Assembly: GCA_022749755.1 (NCBI GenBank)
Contig: CM040449.1
Span: 7,635,657-7,699,656, forward strand
DNA from: Azadirachta indica
Lineage: Eukaryota > Streptophyta > Magnoliopsida > Sapindales > Meliaceae
DNA length: 64,000 nt
Reading direction: 5' to 3'
Below the pieces are notes generated by a model. That model saw only the letters and a program-made list of their open reading frames with translations. It had not been told where the DNA came from and did no database searches. The translations under genes were made by a program, and so were the position numbers. Below are positions 50,478 through 62,280 of the stretch, in pieces; the stretch's first letter is position 1, and each line of letters begins with the position of its first letter.

Positions 50478-53253
50478 ATGAGTGCCAGTGTAAATAAATC
50501 CACTTCAAATGGGTGTGAGAAGCATTTATCATCTGAAGAACAACAAGCAAAGGTATTTACAGTTAATAAGCTTTCGCTAAGCAATAAATGATTGTTTTAA
50601 AAAAGCCATAAGTGTGTCATGATAAGCTTTTATGCTAACTTTTTGAATTTGCAGATTAATGAGGTGAGGAAGTTGCTTGGACCGTTGTCAGGTAAATTGT
50701 CCATTTATTGCTCTGATGCATCAATCGCAAGATATTTAAGGGCACGGAATTGGAATGTCAAGAAGGCATCTAAAATGCTGAAAGAAACCTTAAAATGGAG
50801 AGCTGAATACAAACCAGAAGAGATTCGTTGGGTATGCTACCATCTATTGCTTTCTGACATACTGTAACCTTCAAGCCAAATCCTAGGACAAAATGCTAGG
50901 TTCAACTTCTATGATCTGGTTGGATCAAGTTTTTAGTTTATATCATTTTTGAAGATTAATGTTACTAGGTCATGATCTTTAAATGATGCCAAATGATCTT
51001 CTCTGAGATGTTGCTTTCTCTATGTTTCCTTTCAATTTGTTTCTATGCTTTTGTGGTCCACTGGAAAATGGCTTGGTTCGGAGTTAAAAGTACTCAATTG
51101 GAGCCAAGACTATTTACTTTGAAAAATTCAGCTTACAGCAGATCTAGTACTAGTAGGCAGTAGATGCACTGCTGCCGAATATGTTAAATATCTAAAAGTC
51201 ATGTATGAACTATGTCATAGTGCTGGAACAATTATCTGAGTAGTGTATTTATAAAATTTTAACTAGTTTGCATGTTCACTGAATCCTTTCCAGCGCGCGG
51301 TTGCAGGCCTGGTGAAATTTGGCAACTTTGTAATATTACATATTGGAAAATAGTGTTTTTACAACTTCATTGTTTGTTTGTGATGTAGGATGAGATTGCT
51401 CGTGAAGCAGAGACCGGGAAGATATATAGATCAAATTATATTGACAAGTGTGGGAGAACAGTTCTTGTGATGAGACCTAGTTGCCAGGTTTCATCTGAGA
51501 AATCCTCTGTGTGTGTGTGTCTTCACGAGATTATTTGTTGATGTGCTATTTCTTAATAGTTAAAGAAATTTTGATCTCTCTAGATACATGTGGAACCATA
51601 AAGAGCAATTTTAGAATCGTGCAATGCATAAATTCCTCATAGCCAATATAATAAATAATGATTAAGCAGATCCTCCTCCTGAAATTAGTTTTTTTCCTGT
51701 GAATCAGTAAAGCGTAAAAATCACAAGATTGTCTTGTGATAGATTGTTAAATTTGGATTATTGAGAATGTCATTGCATATTTGTATCTGAAACATAGGCT
51801 TTGATATAGAACTGATATTTAGCATTTCAGGTTATGAACCAATGAATGCTTGTCATGCATTGAGATTGGGTTTTTGGAGAAAATTGCTTGGGTTTAAGTT
51901 GTTTGATTAACTTCAGTCACTCATTTAAGTTAGTTTTGACTGCAGAATTCAAAGTCAACAAAAGGACAAATTAGGTATCTGGTGTATTGTATGGAGAATG
52001 CTATTCTGAATCTGTCTCCTGATCAGGAACAGATGGTCTGGCTGATTGATTTTCAAGGTTTCAATTTATCACACATTTCACTGAAGGTAACAAGGGAAAC
52101 AGCCCATGTTTTGCAAGACCATTATCCAGAACGCCTTGGTGTGGCAATTCTCTACAACGCACCCAAATTTTTTGAACCATTCTGGACGGTAACCTACTTC
52201 TAGTATTTCCTTGCTTGATCTTCAAACTTTTTAACATAATAACTGTGAAGTTGTTGATGTGTGTTGCAAATACATATCGTATGAGTAGTAATTACTCTTC
52301 ATAATGGGTTTGGATTTGCTTGGCCACATGCCTGCTGCTTTGTGAACAGGATCTACACTGTTGTATGGATGTTGTGCTACTGTTAGAAACTGGAAAATGG
52401 AAAATATTGCCTTTTTCTCTGATCTTTTATATTGATGTAAAAGACAAAGTTATCTTTACTATGAACTTTTTTTTTTATGTTAAAATACCAAATTGATGCT
52501 TTAAATTCTGTGTCTTGCTTCTGACCCAGGATATCTCTATGGAGGGTTCTGCCATTTTTTAGGGGCAGGTTCCAATGCGCCCTCTCTATATCTCTCTTTT
52601 ATTTGAATGACTTAATACGTTGAATGAGCATGTGTTTTTTTAAATGGAATGCCAAAACTATGTTAATAATTTCTGTCATTTTCTGTCATGTTTCCCTTGG
52701 TTTTATGTACTGGCTCATTCATGACATCAGGAGATTCTTATAACTGCAGGTGGTAAAACCCTTTCTAGAGCCAAAGACCCAAAATAAAGTCAAGTTTGTT
52801 TATTCTGATGATCTAAACACCATGAAAATCATGGAAGATCTGTTTGTAATGGACCAGTTGGAGTCTGCATTTGGTGGAAAAGATAGCTCAGGTTTCAACA
52901 TCAGTAAGTATGCCGAAAGGATGAGGGAAGATGACAAGAGAATGCCACCTTTTTGGGCAACAAAATCTCCTCCCTCAGTAGCCCCACAACCTGCCTTGAC
53001 ATCAGCTGCACCTCTGGATTCTCTTAACTTGAAATCTGGCTCTGATACATCTGACAATGAGGAGAATGACCCACCCCTGCAACATGGGATAGAATCAAAA
53101 GTTGAGTCATCAGATGACAATATTCTGACTACCGAATCAAAAGTCGAGTCATCAGATGAGAATGGTCTAACTCCCAAATCAAAAGTTCAGCCATCAGATG
53201 GCAATGTTCCAACTACTGATTGTAGCAAGACTGTTGTCGGAGAAGTACATTAG
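50478..53253 (+). CDS. Sec14-like CRAL-TRIO domain protein
   Basis: Five coding exons: 50478-50552, 50655-50831, 51389-51487, 51946-52188 and 52750-53253 (1098 bases, 365 residues, all phase 0). Start at the ATG giving MSASVNKSTSNG. The CRAL-TRIO N-terminal helical part spans about 25-85 (SIARYLRARNWNVKKASKML, TLKWRAEYKPEEIRW). The lipid-binding lobe spans about 95-240 (YIDKCGRTVLVMRP, WLIDFQGFNLSHISLK, DHYPERLGVAILYNAPKFFE, FWTVVKPFLEPKTQNKVKFV). The C-terminal ~100 residues are acidic and low in complexity and include three tandem 14-residue repeats (53092-53217). Family knowledge: Sec14-like proteins transfer or present phosphatidylinositol and other lipids at membranes. The gene resembles Arabidopsis At1g22180/At4g08690. 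It converges on the phosphoglycerate mutase gene. Confidence 0.92.
53092..53217 (+). repeat. Three in-frame 42-base coding repeats
   Basis: Units at 53092-53133, 53134-53175 and 53176-53217 encode ESKVESSDDNILTT, ESKVESSDENGLTP and KSKVQPSDGNVPTT in the tail of the Sec14-like protein. The first two are most alike. Units are Ser/Asp/Glu-rich, a composition that suits casein-kinase-2-type phosphorylation. Confidence 0.9.
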
Positions 53254-54550
53254 ATTAGCATGAAGCTGCACAGCTCTGTAGGCTGGTCTCTGCCAGGGTA
53301 TGGTGACCAAATGATGATAGCCTTGCTGACTATTTTAAGATCCTAAATATTTCAGTTTTAAAAACAAACCAAGAGAGTTTCTCTCAAGTTGTAATCTCAA
53401 GTACTGCAAATACTCAAATGCATGATTTTTTCTCATGCAGTTTACTCATTGGAGCTTTCTTTTCTTCTTCTGTTCATTTTCCATAATTTCTTTGAGAGGG
53501 GCATGGTTGTTAGAAGTTTAAATACCAATCGGGATTATGATGTTTCTACTTTGCCCTAGAAGTAAAGAAGTAAGGTTAAAAAAAATTTGATAAAGACTCA
53601 TTTAAATTCATAATACTTCAATTTCAAATAAAGTTAAAATAGCTCAATATGATTTCTGGTTGTGAACTTTCGAGAAAATTTCACGTGCAAAGCATGTGAC
53701 CCAATCAGAAGGCATACTTTTACCAAGCAGAGCATTGTAGTACCTAAAGACTGATGGTGTTTTGGAAATTATAATTCATGCGGGCTAAAGTAATTAAGTG
53801 CCAACCATAAGTAGAGAAATGAATGGCTTTATTACAAATTGGCGCTTACCAAATACTTAAAACTATTATATTTTTTAAATATAGTAACTACAATACTACA
53901 CAAATAATGTCTTTAACTTTCTATGTTCATATCCAGTTTCGACGCACAATCACAGATCTTCTATTTGTGCCAGTCAGGGGCAAAGGAAGGGGGTATAAGC
54001 AAAACTCTATGGCTTCTTCTTCAAGGCAAGGACACAAATGATAATACTAATTGGAACGAAGTCTTGTTTCTTGTCAATTCTTCTTTCTTGACCCAAAACA
54101 CATGCATAACTCTATTATGACATACAAAAAATAAAAGAAAAATAGTGCCCAGAGTGAGGGAAAATTATCTTATTTCAGTCCATCTTATACATATATATCT
54201 ATCTTTCAAACAGAAACATACATCTACCTTGAACAATGCCAGGAGTTGTAGTAACTACGCTTGATCAACTACGATGAAAAGTACACAAAGCAATAGCCAG
54301 TTTCTGACCTACTGATAAACAACTATATCGATACTTTTCACGTAAACTAGCTTTGCACAAGTGCGTTTCATTCTCTTGTAATTCAATAACGACACCAACA
54401 GGATTGCAGATGTGATGCAGTGGGAGGTAAGCCCCTGAAAAAGCAAAGTATAATTTGTGAGTGCATATGATGACTTAGAAGCAGAAGAAGAACAGGCAGG
54501 GAGATGGTTCTTGCTAGAAATTGGATAATTACCCATGCTTCAAAGACATC
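53254..54550. other. Region between convergent genes (3' UTRs)
   Basis: Contains the 3' UTR of the Sec14-like gene (to about 53450) and that of the phosphoglycerate mutase on the other strand (from about 54160). Nothing else is supported; the short open frames at 53823-54120 have no motif. Confidence 0.5.
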
Positions 54551-57542
54551 TTAATGCAACATGTCATCTAACTTTTGCCTGTATTGAGCTAAACTCTGCA
54601 TTTCAAGCAACAATATGATAAGAGGACTGAGGATATAATTCTAGGAGTACACTCAACAAAGACAGCAATGGTTAGTTTGTGCTGTTACTTCATTATTTTC
54701 TAAAAGCACCATATCAGATAATATTGTATTAGTGGCTATTTACTATCTCCCGAAAAGATACTGCAGAACAGCCAACAGGTAAAGTTTCAGCAGCAAAGCC
54801 CGTTTGTGTGAAAGTTGTTTTCAGATGAATTTAGTTTCAGTTGGTCACTTTGTCAAAAAAGCAAACAGTTTGTCTATATTCTACCAGATAACTTCTTAGA
54901 AACAAAAGCATTTTGAGACAATGTTATCATGTGCAACCGTCCAGAGCTAAGAATTTTGAGTTCACCGGTGGACAATAGTTTCACAAATTTTCTCCCTGTT
55001 CTGCAGAGAGATTTCTTTTCAAATGATTGTACAAAGTATCTGTTAGAATTGGAACCAGCTCATGAACAAGCCACATTGAAATAAAGTGAATAAAAAGAGA
55101 GGAGGAGCAAGAACAGTTGTAAACAATTAACAAGGTAATCAGTTATCTGGCAACATAACTTCAAATGGTACTAGCAGAAAAGAAAATCACCTGATAGCAG
55201 CACATTTCACTTGTTTACAGCTAAAAGTTTTTTCAACATAGCAAAGTCATTTCAAAATATTTACTGGGATGTACCCATGAAGAGTACAGCAATTCAGTAC
55301 GGATCTTACTTATTTTCTTAGTGCAAGGAAAAGGTCCAAGAATCTCCTTTCTATCCTCTTTCTCTTCTGAATAACTTATGTAACATGATAGCATCAGCTA
55401 AAAATATATATATATATCTATATATTTTTTTTTTCTTTTTCTAAGTTTTCAAGTGTCTAGATACCATTAAAATTTAGTTGCTCAATCTATATCATGCTTA
55501 TGAGTTTATGGATTGCATACCCTTGTATAAGCATAAACTCCAGCTTCTGTTGGACCCACTGGACTTCCCCTCCTAATGAACTTTCCCTCCTTGAAGATGT
55601 AAAGCATAGGTATTCCAGTGGATAGTTCTAAACTGATCACCTGTCAAAGAAAAAATAAAAAAAGGAAGAAGATTAAGAAAATAAATGAGTTTTACTTTAA
55701 AAAACAAGAGCATGCCACAAAAATGGAAAAAAGGTTTGATTTAAAGAAAAAAGGTCTGTCACCTCCTGGGAAGTTAATTTGTCAAGATACATAATGATGG
55801 ACCTCAGTGAATTCCCGTGGGCAGCAATCATTACATTCTTTCCACATTGAAGTTGAGGTTCAATCTACAAAGTTACGTTTCAGAGTCAGACGCAAAGGGA
55901 TGATATATGGTCCTTTTAACGTTTAAAACTAAGGGCCTTAACAAATTAATGGCTTATGAAAAGCATCATAAACTAACACAGTACACACACACATACACAC
56001 ATCACATACACAGAGAGAAACTAGATCAATGAAAGCACAGTTATGCATACATGATCTTTAAAATATGCAACAGCTCTTTGAGCACACATTTCCAAACTCT
56101 CGCCGTTGGGTGGAGGAATGTCGTAACTCCTACGCCACACATGTACTTGTTCCTTCCCATATCTGTCAGCTGTTTCCTGCTTATTTAGACCCTGTAATTC
56201 TCCATACCTAAAATACACAAAGTTCATAACTTTTGTGTTAACAAAAGGGCCAGAGAAAAAGTGCCATGAAGGGCGAGAAGAAGGATTAGAAAAGCAAAGA
56301 CAGATTATTTACATTCTTTCATTCAATTGCCAAGCTGTTATGACAGGAATCGACTGCTTCATGGTGTCTTCACTGAATATTTGACTCCAGGCCCTTGCCT
56401 GTTCACTTTTGTTATGCATAATGATAGGCACCTGCTACAGATTAATAATACAGGGGTTAGCAGTTAAAGAAGGCACTGAATGGTGGATACAGGTCTCCGG
56501 TGAAATAAACAAATAGAAACTTTCCTAAACTAAAAGCCACAATCTTGTTCAAATTTAAGCATGCAAATTTGAAACAAATTTGCTAGAGGAATTAAAATTG
56601 CACCCCTGGAAATAATATAATAACAGAGGACTAGCTTATTGAAAATGTATACTAGATAGCCAGTGTCATCCACAGAAATTTCAAGATTTTCCACTGTAAT
56701 TGAAAATTGCCATATTCTAAAACCTATGTGCATATTTCTGAAATTACCTTCCTGCGCCGATGCTGGGTCATAGCAAGCATAGCAGTCATCTGGGCACGAA
56801 TCAGTGCTGATGTATATATCATGTCGACAGGTATGTTGCTGATTCTCTTTCCAGCTTCAATTGCCTCTTCCACACCCTTCTTGGTTAACGGCACATCAAC
56901 GCAACCTGTGAATAGATTCTTTTCATTCCATAAAGACTCACCATGTCGGATGAGTATCAAAGCTGCTTCATCTGAAAGGATTAACAATAACAATTAGAAT
57001 TTAAAAAAAAAAGAAGTTTTAAGTATAAAATAATCGAGGGAATTGCAAATATTCTAAATTAGGAAGAATCCAGAAAACATGCATTTAGCTATGGAAGATT
57101 TCGAAGAAACAGTATTCATTGAGCATTAAAAAACGACAGGAAAAGTTTGTATGCACAAAACAATGAAAAAGGCTTTGTTGAGTCCAATTGAAATATGAAC
57201 AAGAGCTGACTCATGCGCATTTATTTACTCTTCACTAACTTAAATTAAATTTGGCAAGAAAGAAATTCGGTTACTTGATTTCTTTCTGGAGTCACTCGTG
57301 CCATTATTTGAGGGAGATAAAACAGGATCAATGACTGAAGTTTGGGAAGCAGAGGCGTGAATCAAACCAAAATTCTTCTTGACAGATCCATAACTCCTGT
57401 TTCTTGATAATTCAATATTAAGCTTGAAACATTTTGGAACGAATTGCGCTGAAACATTTCCAAATTCATGATGAGCACCAGAGTTAAGAAGTCGATTGGA
57501 TTGGAGAGTCCCCATGGCTTGGTGGAACACAGCAGTGGTCAT
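54551..57542 (-). CDS. 2,3-bisphosphoglycerate-dependent phosphoglycerate mutase, plastid type
   Basis: Seven coding exons on the minus strand: 57542-57275, 56971-56748, 56431-56313, 56207-56051, 55864-55763, 55640-55521 and 54595-54551 (1035 bases, 344 residues, in frame). The first ~85 residues are Ser/Asn-rich and basic, as in a chloroplast transit peptide. The mutase domain begins with [19 protein letters not shown] (catalytic phospho-histidine His99). It continues through [28 protein letters not shown] and [14 protein letters not shown] to [12 protein letters not shown] (second active-site His) and [15 protein letters not shown]. Family knowledge: it interconverts 3- and 2-phosphoglycerate in glycolysis. 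Most plant cytosolic activity is cofactor-independent, so the role of this bacterial-type enzyme is less clear. It resembles Arabidopsis At1g22170/At1g78050. The last exon encodes only 14 residues. A 5' leader intron ends one base before the start codon. Confidence 0.93.
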
Positions 57543-58500
57543 TCTGAAAACTGACAAATTTACTCTAGTTGGATACTTCTATACAAAAGAAATATATAGC
57601 ATAACTTTACAGCAAATAATTCAGTGATTTCGAGCATGTCTAAAAAGAAAAACATCACATAGAAATCAGCATTTAACTCAGGGAGCTTTAGGACATTGCA
57701 CTTTCCATGGTCAAAAGAGAAAATAGAACGTGAACAAAAGAAAGGAAAGGGGAAGGTTAAAAAAAAGCCAATCAATCAAGCTCAGAATCACATTGTAAAC
57801 AGTATCTACGCATTCTAATTCAACTCCTAACATTAAGCACAGTAAGCACTTGCAGAGTTTAGATACTCATATCGGAGGTGAGAAATTCAAATATATTACC
57901 CTTTCAGGAACATCTTTCAACAAATAAAATAGGTCTATCAGTTATATTTACATAACCTGCAAGTGTTTACAGATCCAGATTGAAGATTGTTTCATTCAGC
58001 CAAAGAGAGAATCGATCAAAAGAAGCAAATCCAAAACTGAGAACCCATCAGAAGCTCAAATTCACACGTACCCCATGGGTTTCATTTTGTTTAATTCCTT
58101 TCAAGAATGTAATAAACAAGAGAAAAAGTACTCAAAAACAAGAGAGCATCAATATATGTATCAAGATACATATAAACAAACCATACATGAAGAAAGAAGT
58201 CAAGAACGCAACAACCCAGAAACCAAGATTGCTTAAAAACAAAATGCAGAGACAAAAACAAGTTAATATTGAGAGAATAACGTGCGAGGAATGGATTGTA
58301 CCTGGTTATATAGAGAGAGAGAGAGAGGAAGGAAGCGAAGAAACCGAGGCAGAGAAAAGAGCAGAATTAAATACGAAAATAGTTGATGGAGAAGAAGATG
58401 GTCGTTTACATAGGAGTTGAAGTTACATGTCAAAAGAACAAACAATAACAACAACAAGAACAAGTGAAAGTGAAAGTGAAAGTGAAACGTTGATCATGTA
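57543..58500 (-). other. Phosphoglycerate mutase 5' leader, intron and promoter-proximal repeats
   Basis: A candidate donor (ATAACCAG|GTACAATC at 58302/58301) and an acceptor (GTTTTCAG|AATG at 57544/57543) bound a 758-base leader intron. Upstream are a GA/CT run (about 58311-58330) and four GTGAAA hexanucleotides (about 58465-58488). The start site is not fixed by sequence. The open frame on the + strand here (57980-58420) has no recognisable motif and overlaps the leader. Confidence 0.4.
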
Positions 58501-60826
58501 TCGAAGAAATCGTTGTTGTTAGTTGGTATTTTGTCTTTCAGATCATAAGACGTTGCGCTTTTTATTGAAGAGAACGGGAACAATGTCTTGACAATTTTCA
58601 TACCTTTTGTCTTCCCAGTCGGCATCACACACACAATTTACGTGGGCGTTTTTGGAATTTAGTTTACGAATTTTGTCGAAATCTAAAGTATATTCTGAAT
58701 CACTTTAATCGAATCTTAAACTAAAAATAGGGTGAAAGAAATCTAATGTTTACCTTTATTTATTTAGATTATAAATAAAAAAATCGAGGTAAATAATTTA
58801 ATTTTATAGATATAAATAACTATCCATTTAATTGCAAATAAACCTCCCTTTATTATTAGACTGTTTATAAGTGTTTCAAAACTAATTTATGTAAAATATA
58901 ACTCGGAAGTAGCGAAAACTTTGGTTCAAGCAAAATCATGGTTAAGAAGTGAATAATTAAATAAATAAATATGTGTTTACCAACCCAGATATGTTTGACA
59001 AATTGTCAAATAATTGATAGTGGTAGAGGCCAGATTGAATGTTTGAACAACTCTTCAAAAAGGGTAGGGACGAAATTTCGGTAAGCTGTTGTGCGGTCCA
59101 AATTTAAATAAAGTAGTAGAAAGTTATTATTATTATTATTATTATGAAGCAACCTTTCGAGGTCTCAAATTAACAACACCTAACCTCCTAACTTCTGTTC
59201 TGTGTTATGTGTGTGTAGTTTGATAAAGCACGTGCTTGTGTCATGCAAGTAATGGCACCAAATATTTGCACTACCAATGAAACTCCCACCTAATTCTTCT
59301 TCTGCTTTCAAATTGACATCTTGGCTTGGAAAACAGACACGTGGGAAATTTTAGGAATATGCTCTTAAATGATGCCGTTCTACACTGCACTGTCATCGTC
59401 TTTGCTTCAGATTCAAAGTAATAGGGTAATTAGCTTTAATTAATTGTATTTTCTTTTATATGATTAGACTTAATTTACTTTAGATAATTGAAATTCTATT
59501 TCATTAATTAAGTAGGCTAGTCACTCGGACAAAGTCCGGGTAATTAGGAGACTAGAGATTGAACATTCGGCCCATAAAATTATTTTTTAATTATAAGAAA
59601 TGTTATCTATTATATATATAGGATTTATCGTATTAAATAAATTGTGAGTAGATTTTTTTTTTTTACGTGTAAAAATAAAACATTAATTAAATTGAGTGAA
59701 AATATCTTAGTAGTGTCGTATAAAAAAATAAAAAAAAAACACTAAAAATAGGCTAATGCTGCTTTTTCATGATTAACATCTTGAAAGTAGGCGGTCTCAA
59801 ACCCAATTCTCCACGTGCTCTTAAATTTGGTACGGAGCTAAGATTTAATACGGGAAGCTTAGGTCTATGGGAATACTGTGTCAACTGGACAAACCAACCC
59901 AACCAAAGTGAAGGCGATCTTTTCATGGGCTTCCCCACAGAGTTCTGAGATTATTAAAGCGCTTTAACTTCGACAATTGTTACCACGAGCCAGTTGTTAA
60001 ACTAGCCCATCTACACACCCGTCCCTCAGTAAATGGTTTTGGGCCGGTGCACGTTTTTCTCATGCTTTAGCAATTTTTAGTTTCTAAAGATTTTTCCAAT
60101 AATAATAAATTACAAGGAGTTTTGACCATAAACATGATACTTTAACTTTTGAAAAAGTAGTAAATACCGATTGATCCTCAAAATAGTTAGAGAATAGTTA
60201 TAAAAAAAATCAGAAAATCATTTTTAGTAGCTTTGTTACTTTCAAATAAAAAATAATACGAGTTATTGGAAATGCCTTGAGGACCAGGAGAAATATTTGC
60301 GCCATTCCGCCGAACATCGAGGGGCAGGTCTGTTAAAGGCTAATAATATGGAAAAAGTTGAAAATATTTACCACAGCCTCTAAATCATGACTTTTGTTTA
60401 CGCCATTTGATAAATTTTCTGATGCCGTGTTGATAATATCTTAAACGTGTACTTCTTCGCTTCAGCAAATGTCGAGAATTATTTGAGCTTAGTATGGTTT
60501 GTAAAACAATAAAACAGGGTGATACATTCACCAACAGATTAGGCTATCAAAAGCATGCTACTAGTGTTTCTATACCTGCAACTGCTGGGACAGATTTATT
60601 GCAGCAATAAATCAATGCAAGCAATAGCAAAAGACTACAATTTTCAAGGGTAGACAAACATCACCGCATAATTTAATAGCAGAGTCCATTAACAACAACA
60701 AATTAACAATCCTCCAGACAAAAATAACAAGACAATCCAGGCACTATTACATAGCAGACGCAATATAATATAGCAACCAATGCTTAATCAAATTAGAAAC
60801 ACTAAAAATAAACCCACAGGCATTCT
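58501..60826. other. Intergenic region and SAH7-like 3' UTR
   Basis: AT-rich DNA with an (ATT)n run near 59125-59146 and no supportable gene. The right end, from perhaps 60.5 kb, is probably the 3' UTR of the SAH7-like gene. Confidence 0.45.
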
Positions 60827-62280
60827 CTACTCTTCATCCTCCTGGTATAGCCTGAGGACATCAGCGCAGCCGGATAAGGCCTCCTCCTTCATGAAACCCA
60901 TTGAATTGACAAAACGGTCATTAGACGCTATACCATTGTAACCAGTCAAGATAGCACGGGCACGATCACGCCCTGGTGCAGTTGTTTTGCAGTCAGTCTG
61001 GGGACTGCTAACGAGGATGGCATCACAAAGTTGATCCTCGTGGTCTTCTGTAACAAAGATCTTGTATGTTCCAGTTGAGTCTGTTTTGCCCTCCTTGCTG
61101 TATAAAAGTTCAGCTGTCTTCCTGTCCTTGCATTCTACTTTAACCTTGGCACCTATCAAATAAGTGGACAATAAAAGATGATTACCAAAAAAAATCCCAT
61201 GGTTTCAATCCGTTGATCCATTGAGAAACATGTCAGGCAGAACACAATAACCACATAAAATTCAACCGAAAAAAAAAAAAAAAAAAAATTCCTGCCTGCA
61301 ACAAATTGTCATGAATTAACAACTTGATTCTTTTTTGACAATGTCCTGTATCCAGATACAATTCTTATTTCTGAAAAAATAACTTGTGAAAACGAATCTG
61401 GTTGGGAGTTTTCAACAGCAATTATAGAATATTTATGTTGTTTTTATGAGATTGCTTTTGATCTAGACATAATTTTAGTCATGAACCAAAAGCCCCAATC
61501 GATTTTCTTTTGTGTTGATCTGACCCATGACAATTTCCCTAATTAATATTATTTCCAACAGAAATTCTTATTATGTCACAAATTCAAATACAAACAGTCC
61601 CTCGTAGATGGCCAAGTTTAGATCTAGTCGACTCAATAATTAGTCAACCCAAACAGTAACAATAATTTAGTAAGCATGATAGCAGATATTATTAAATATT
61701 CGACATCACTAACCCTTCGACCTGACGACTCTAAATTATAATAAAATCTTTATTTAAATGGCCAAACACACTTGTTTGTATTATACATTTAGCTTATCAC
61801 TATTTTTTCTCTTCTCGCTCGCAGTGTGAAGGTGTCCTTGAACTCTCATCACTCTCAACAACCTAGCTAACAAGCTCAACCTTAGTGCAATCCTGACTCG
61901 GCATCTTTAACAGTGAAGGTTCCTAGACTACATTCAGTTGCAGTTGCACCTGCAACTCTTCAGTTAGCTCCCACTCGCCACGACTATGGAGCGAAACCCT
62001 AAATCGGTAGAGAGAGGTGCCGGTGCACGCATTGACAAATGCCATTACGCAGATCTACTAGTTTAATCTACAGATCGAGTACAGAAACTAAAACAGAAAG
62101 GGTTAGAGAAGTGAATGTACCAGCGATGTAGGTAGTGGCGGGGGTCTCGAAACCAGCACGGCAGGTATCGCAGTATACGCGTCCCTGCACCACGAAGGGG
62201 TTCCTGGTGGGACGAGCGGCGCTGACGAGAGCCGGTAGGACGCAAAGGGCGAGCAGCAATAATGTTCTGGCCATTTTCAT
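60827..62280 (-). CDS. SAH7: SAH7-like Ole e 1-domain secreted protein
   Basis: Two coding exons on the minus strand, 62280-62121 and 61152-60827, joined across a 968-base intron; 486 bases encode 161 residues. The start chosen gives MKMARTLLLLALC; a second ATG two codons on would remove only Met-Lys. The first ~22 residues are a clear secretion signal ending near VSAA. The mature part begins RPTRNPFVVQGRVYCDTCRA and has six cysteines, plus GAKVKVECKDR, LVSSPQTDCKT and NGIASNDRFVNSMGF, the hallmarks of the Pollen Ole e 1/extensin-like domain. Family knowledge: members are small extracellular or secretory-path proteins, and pollen members are known allergens. The closest relative I recall is Arabidopsis SAH7 (At4g08685), whose molecular function is not established. 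Confidence 0.93.

Noticed and set aside
57980..58420. 146-codon + strand frame upstream of the phosphoglycerate mutase
   Set aside because: Overlaps the leader and leader intron of the mutase on the opposite strand; lysine-rich, A-rich translation without a motif.
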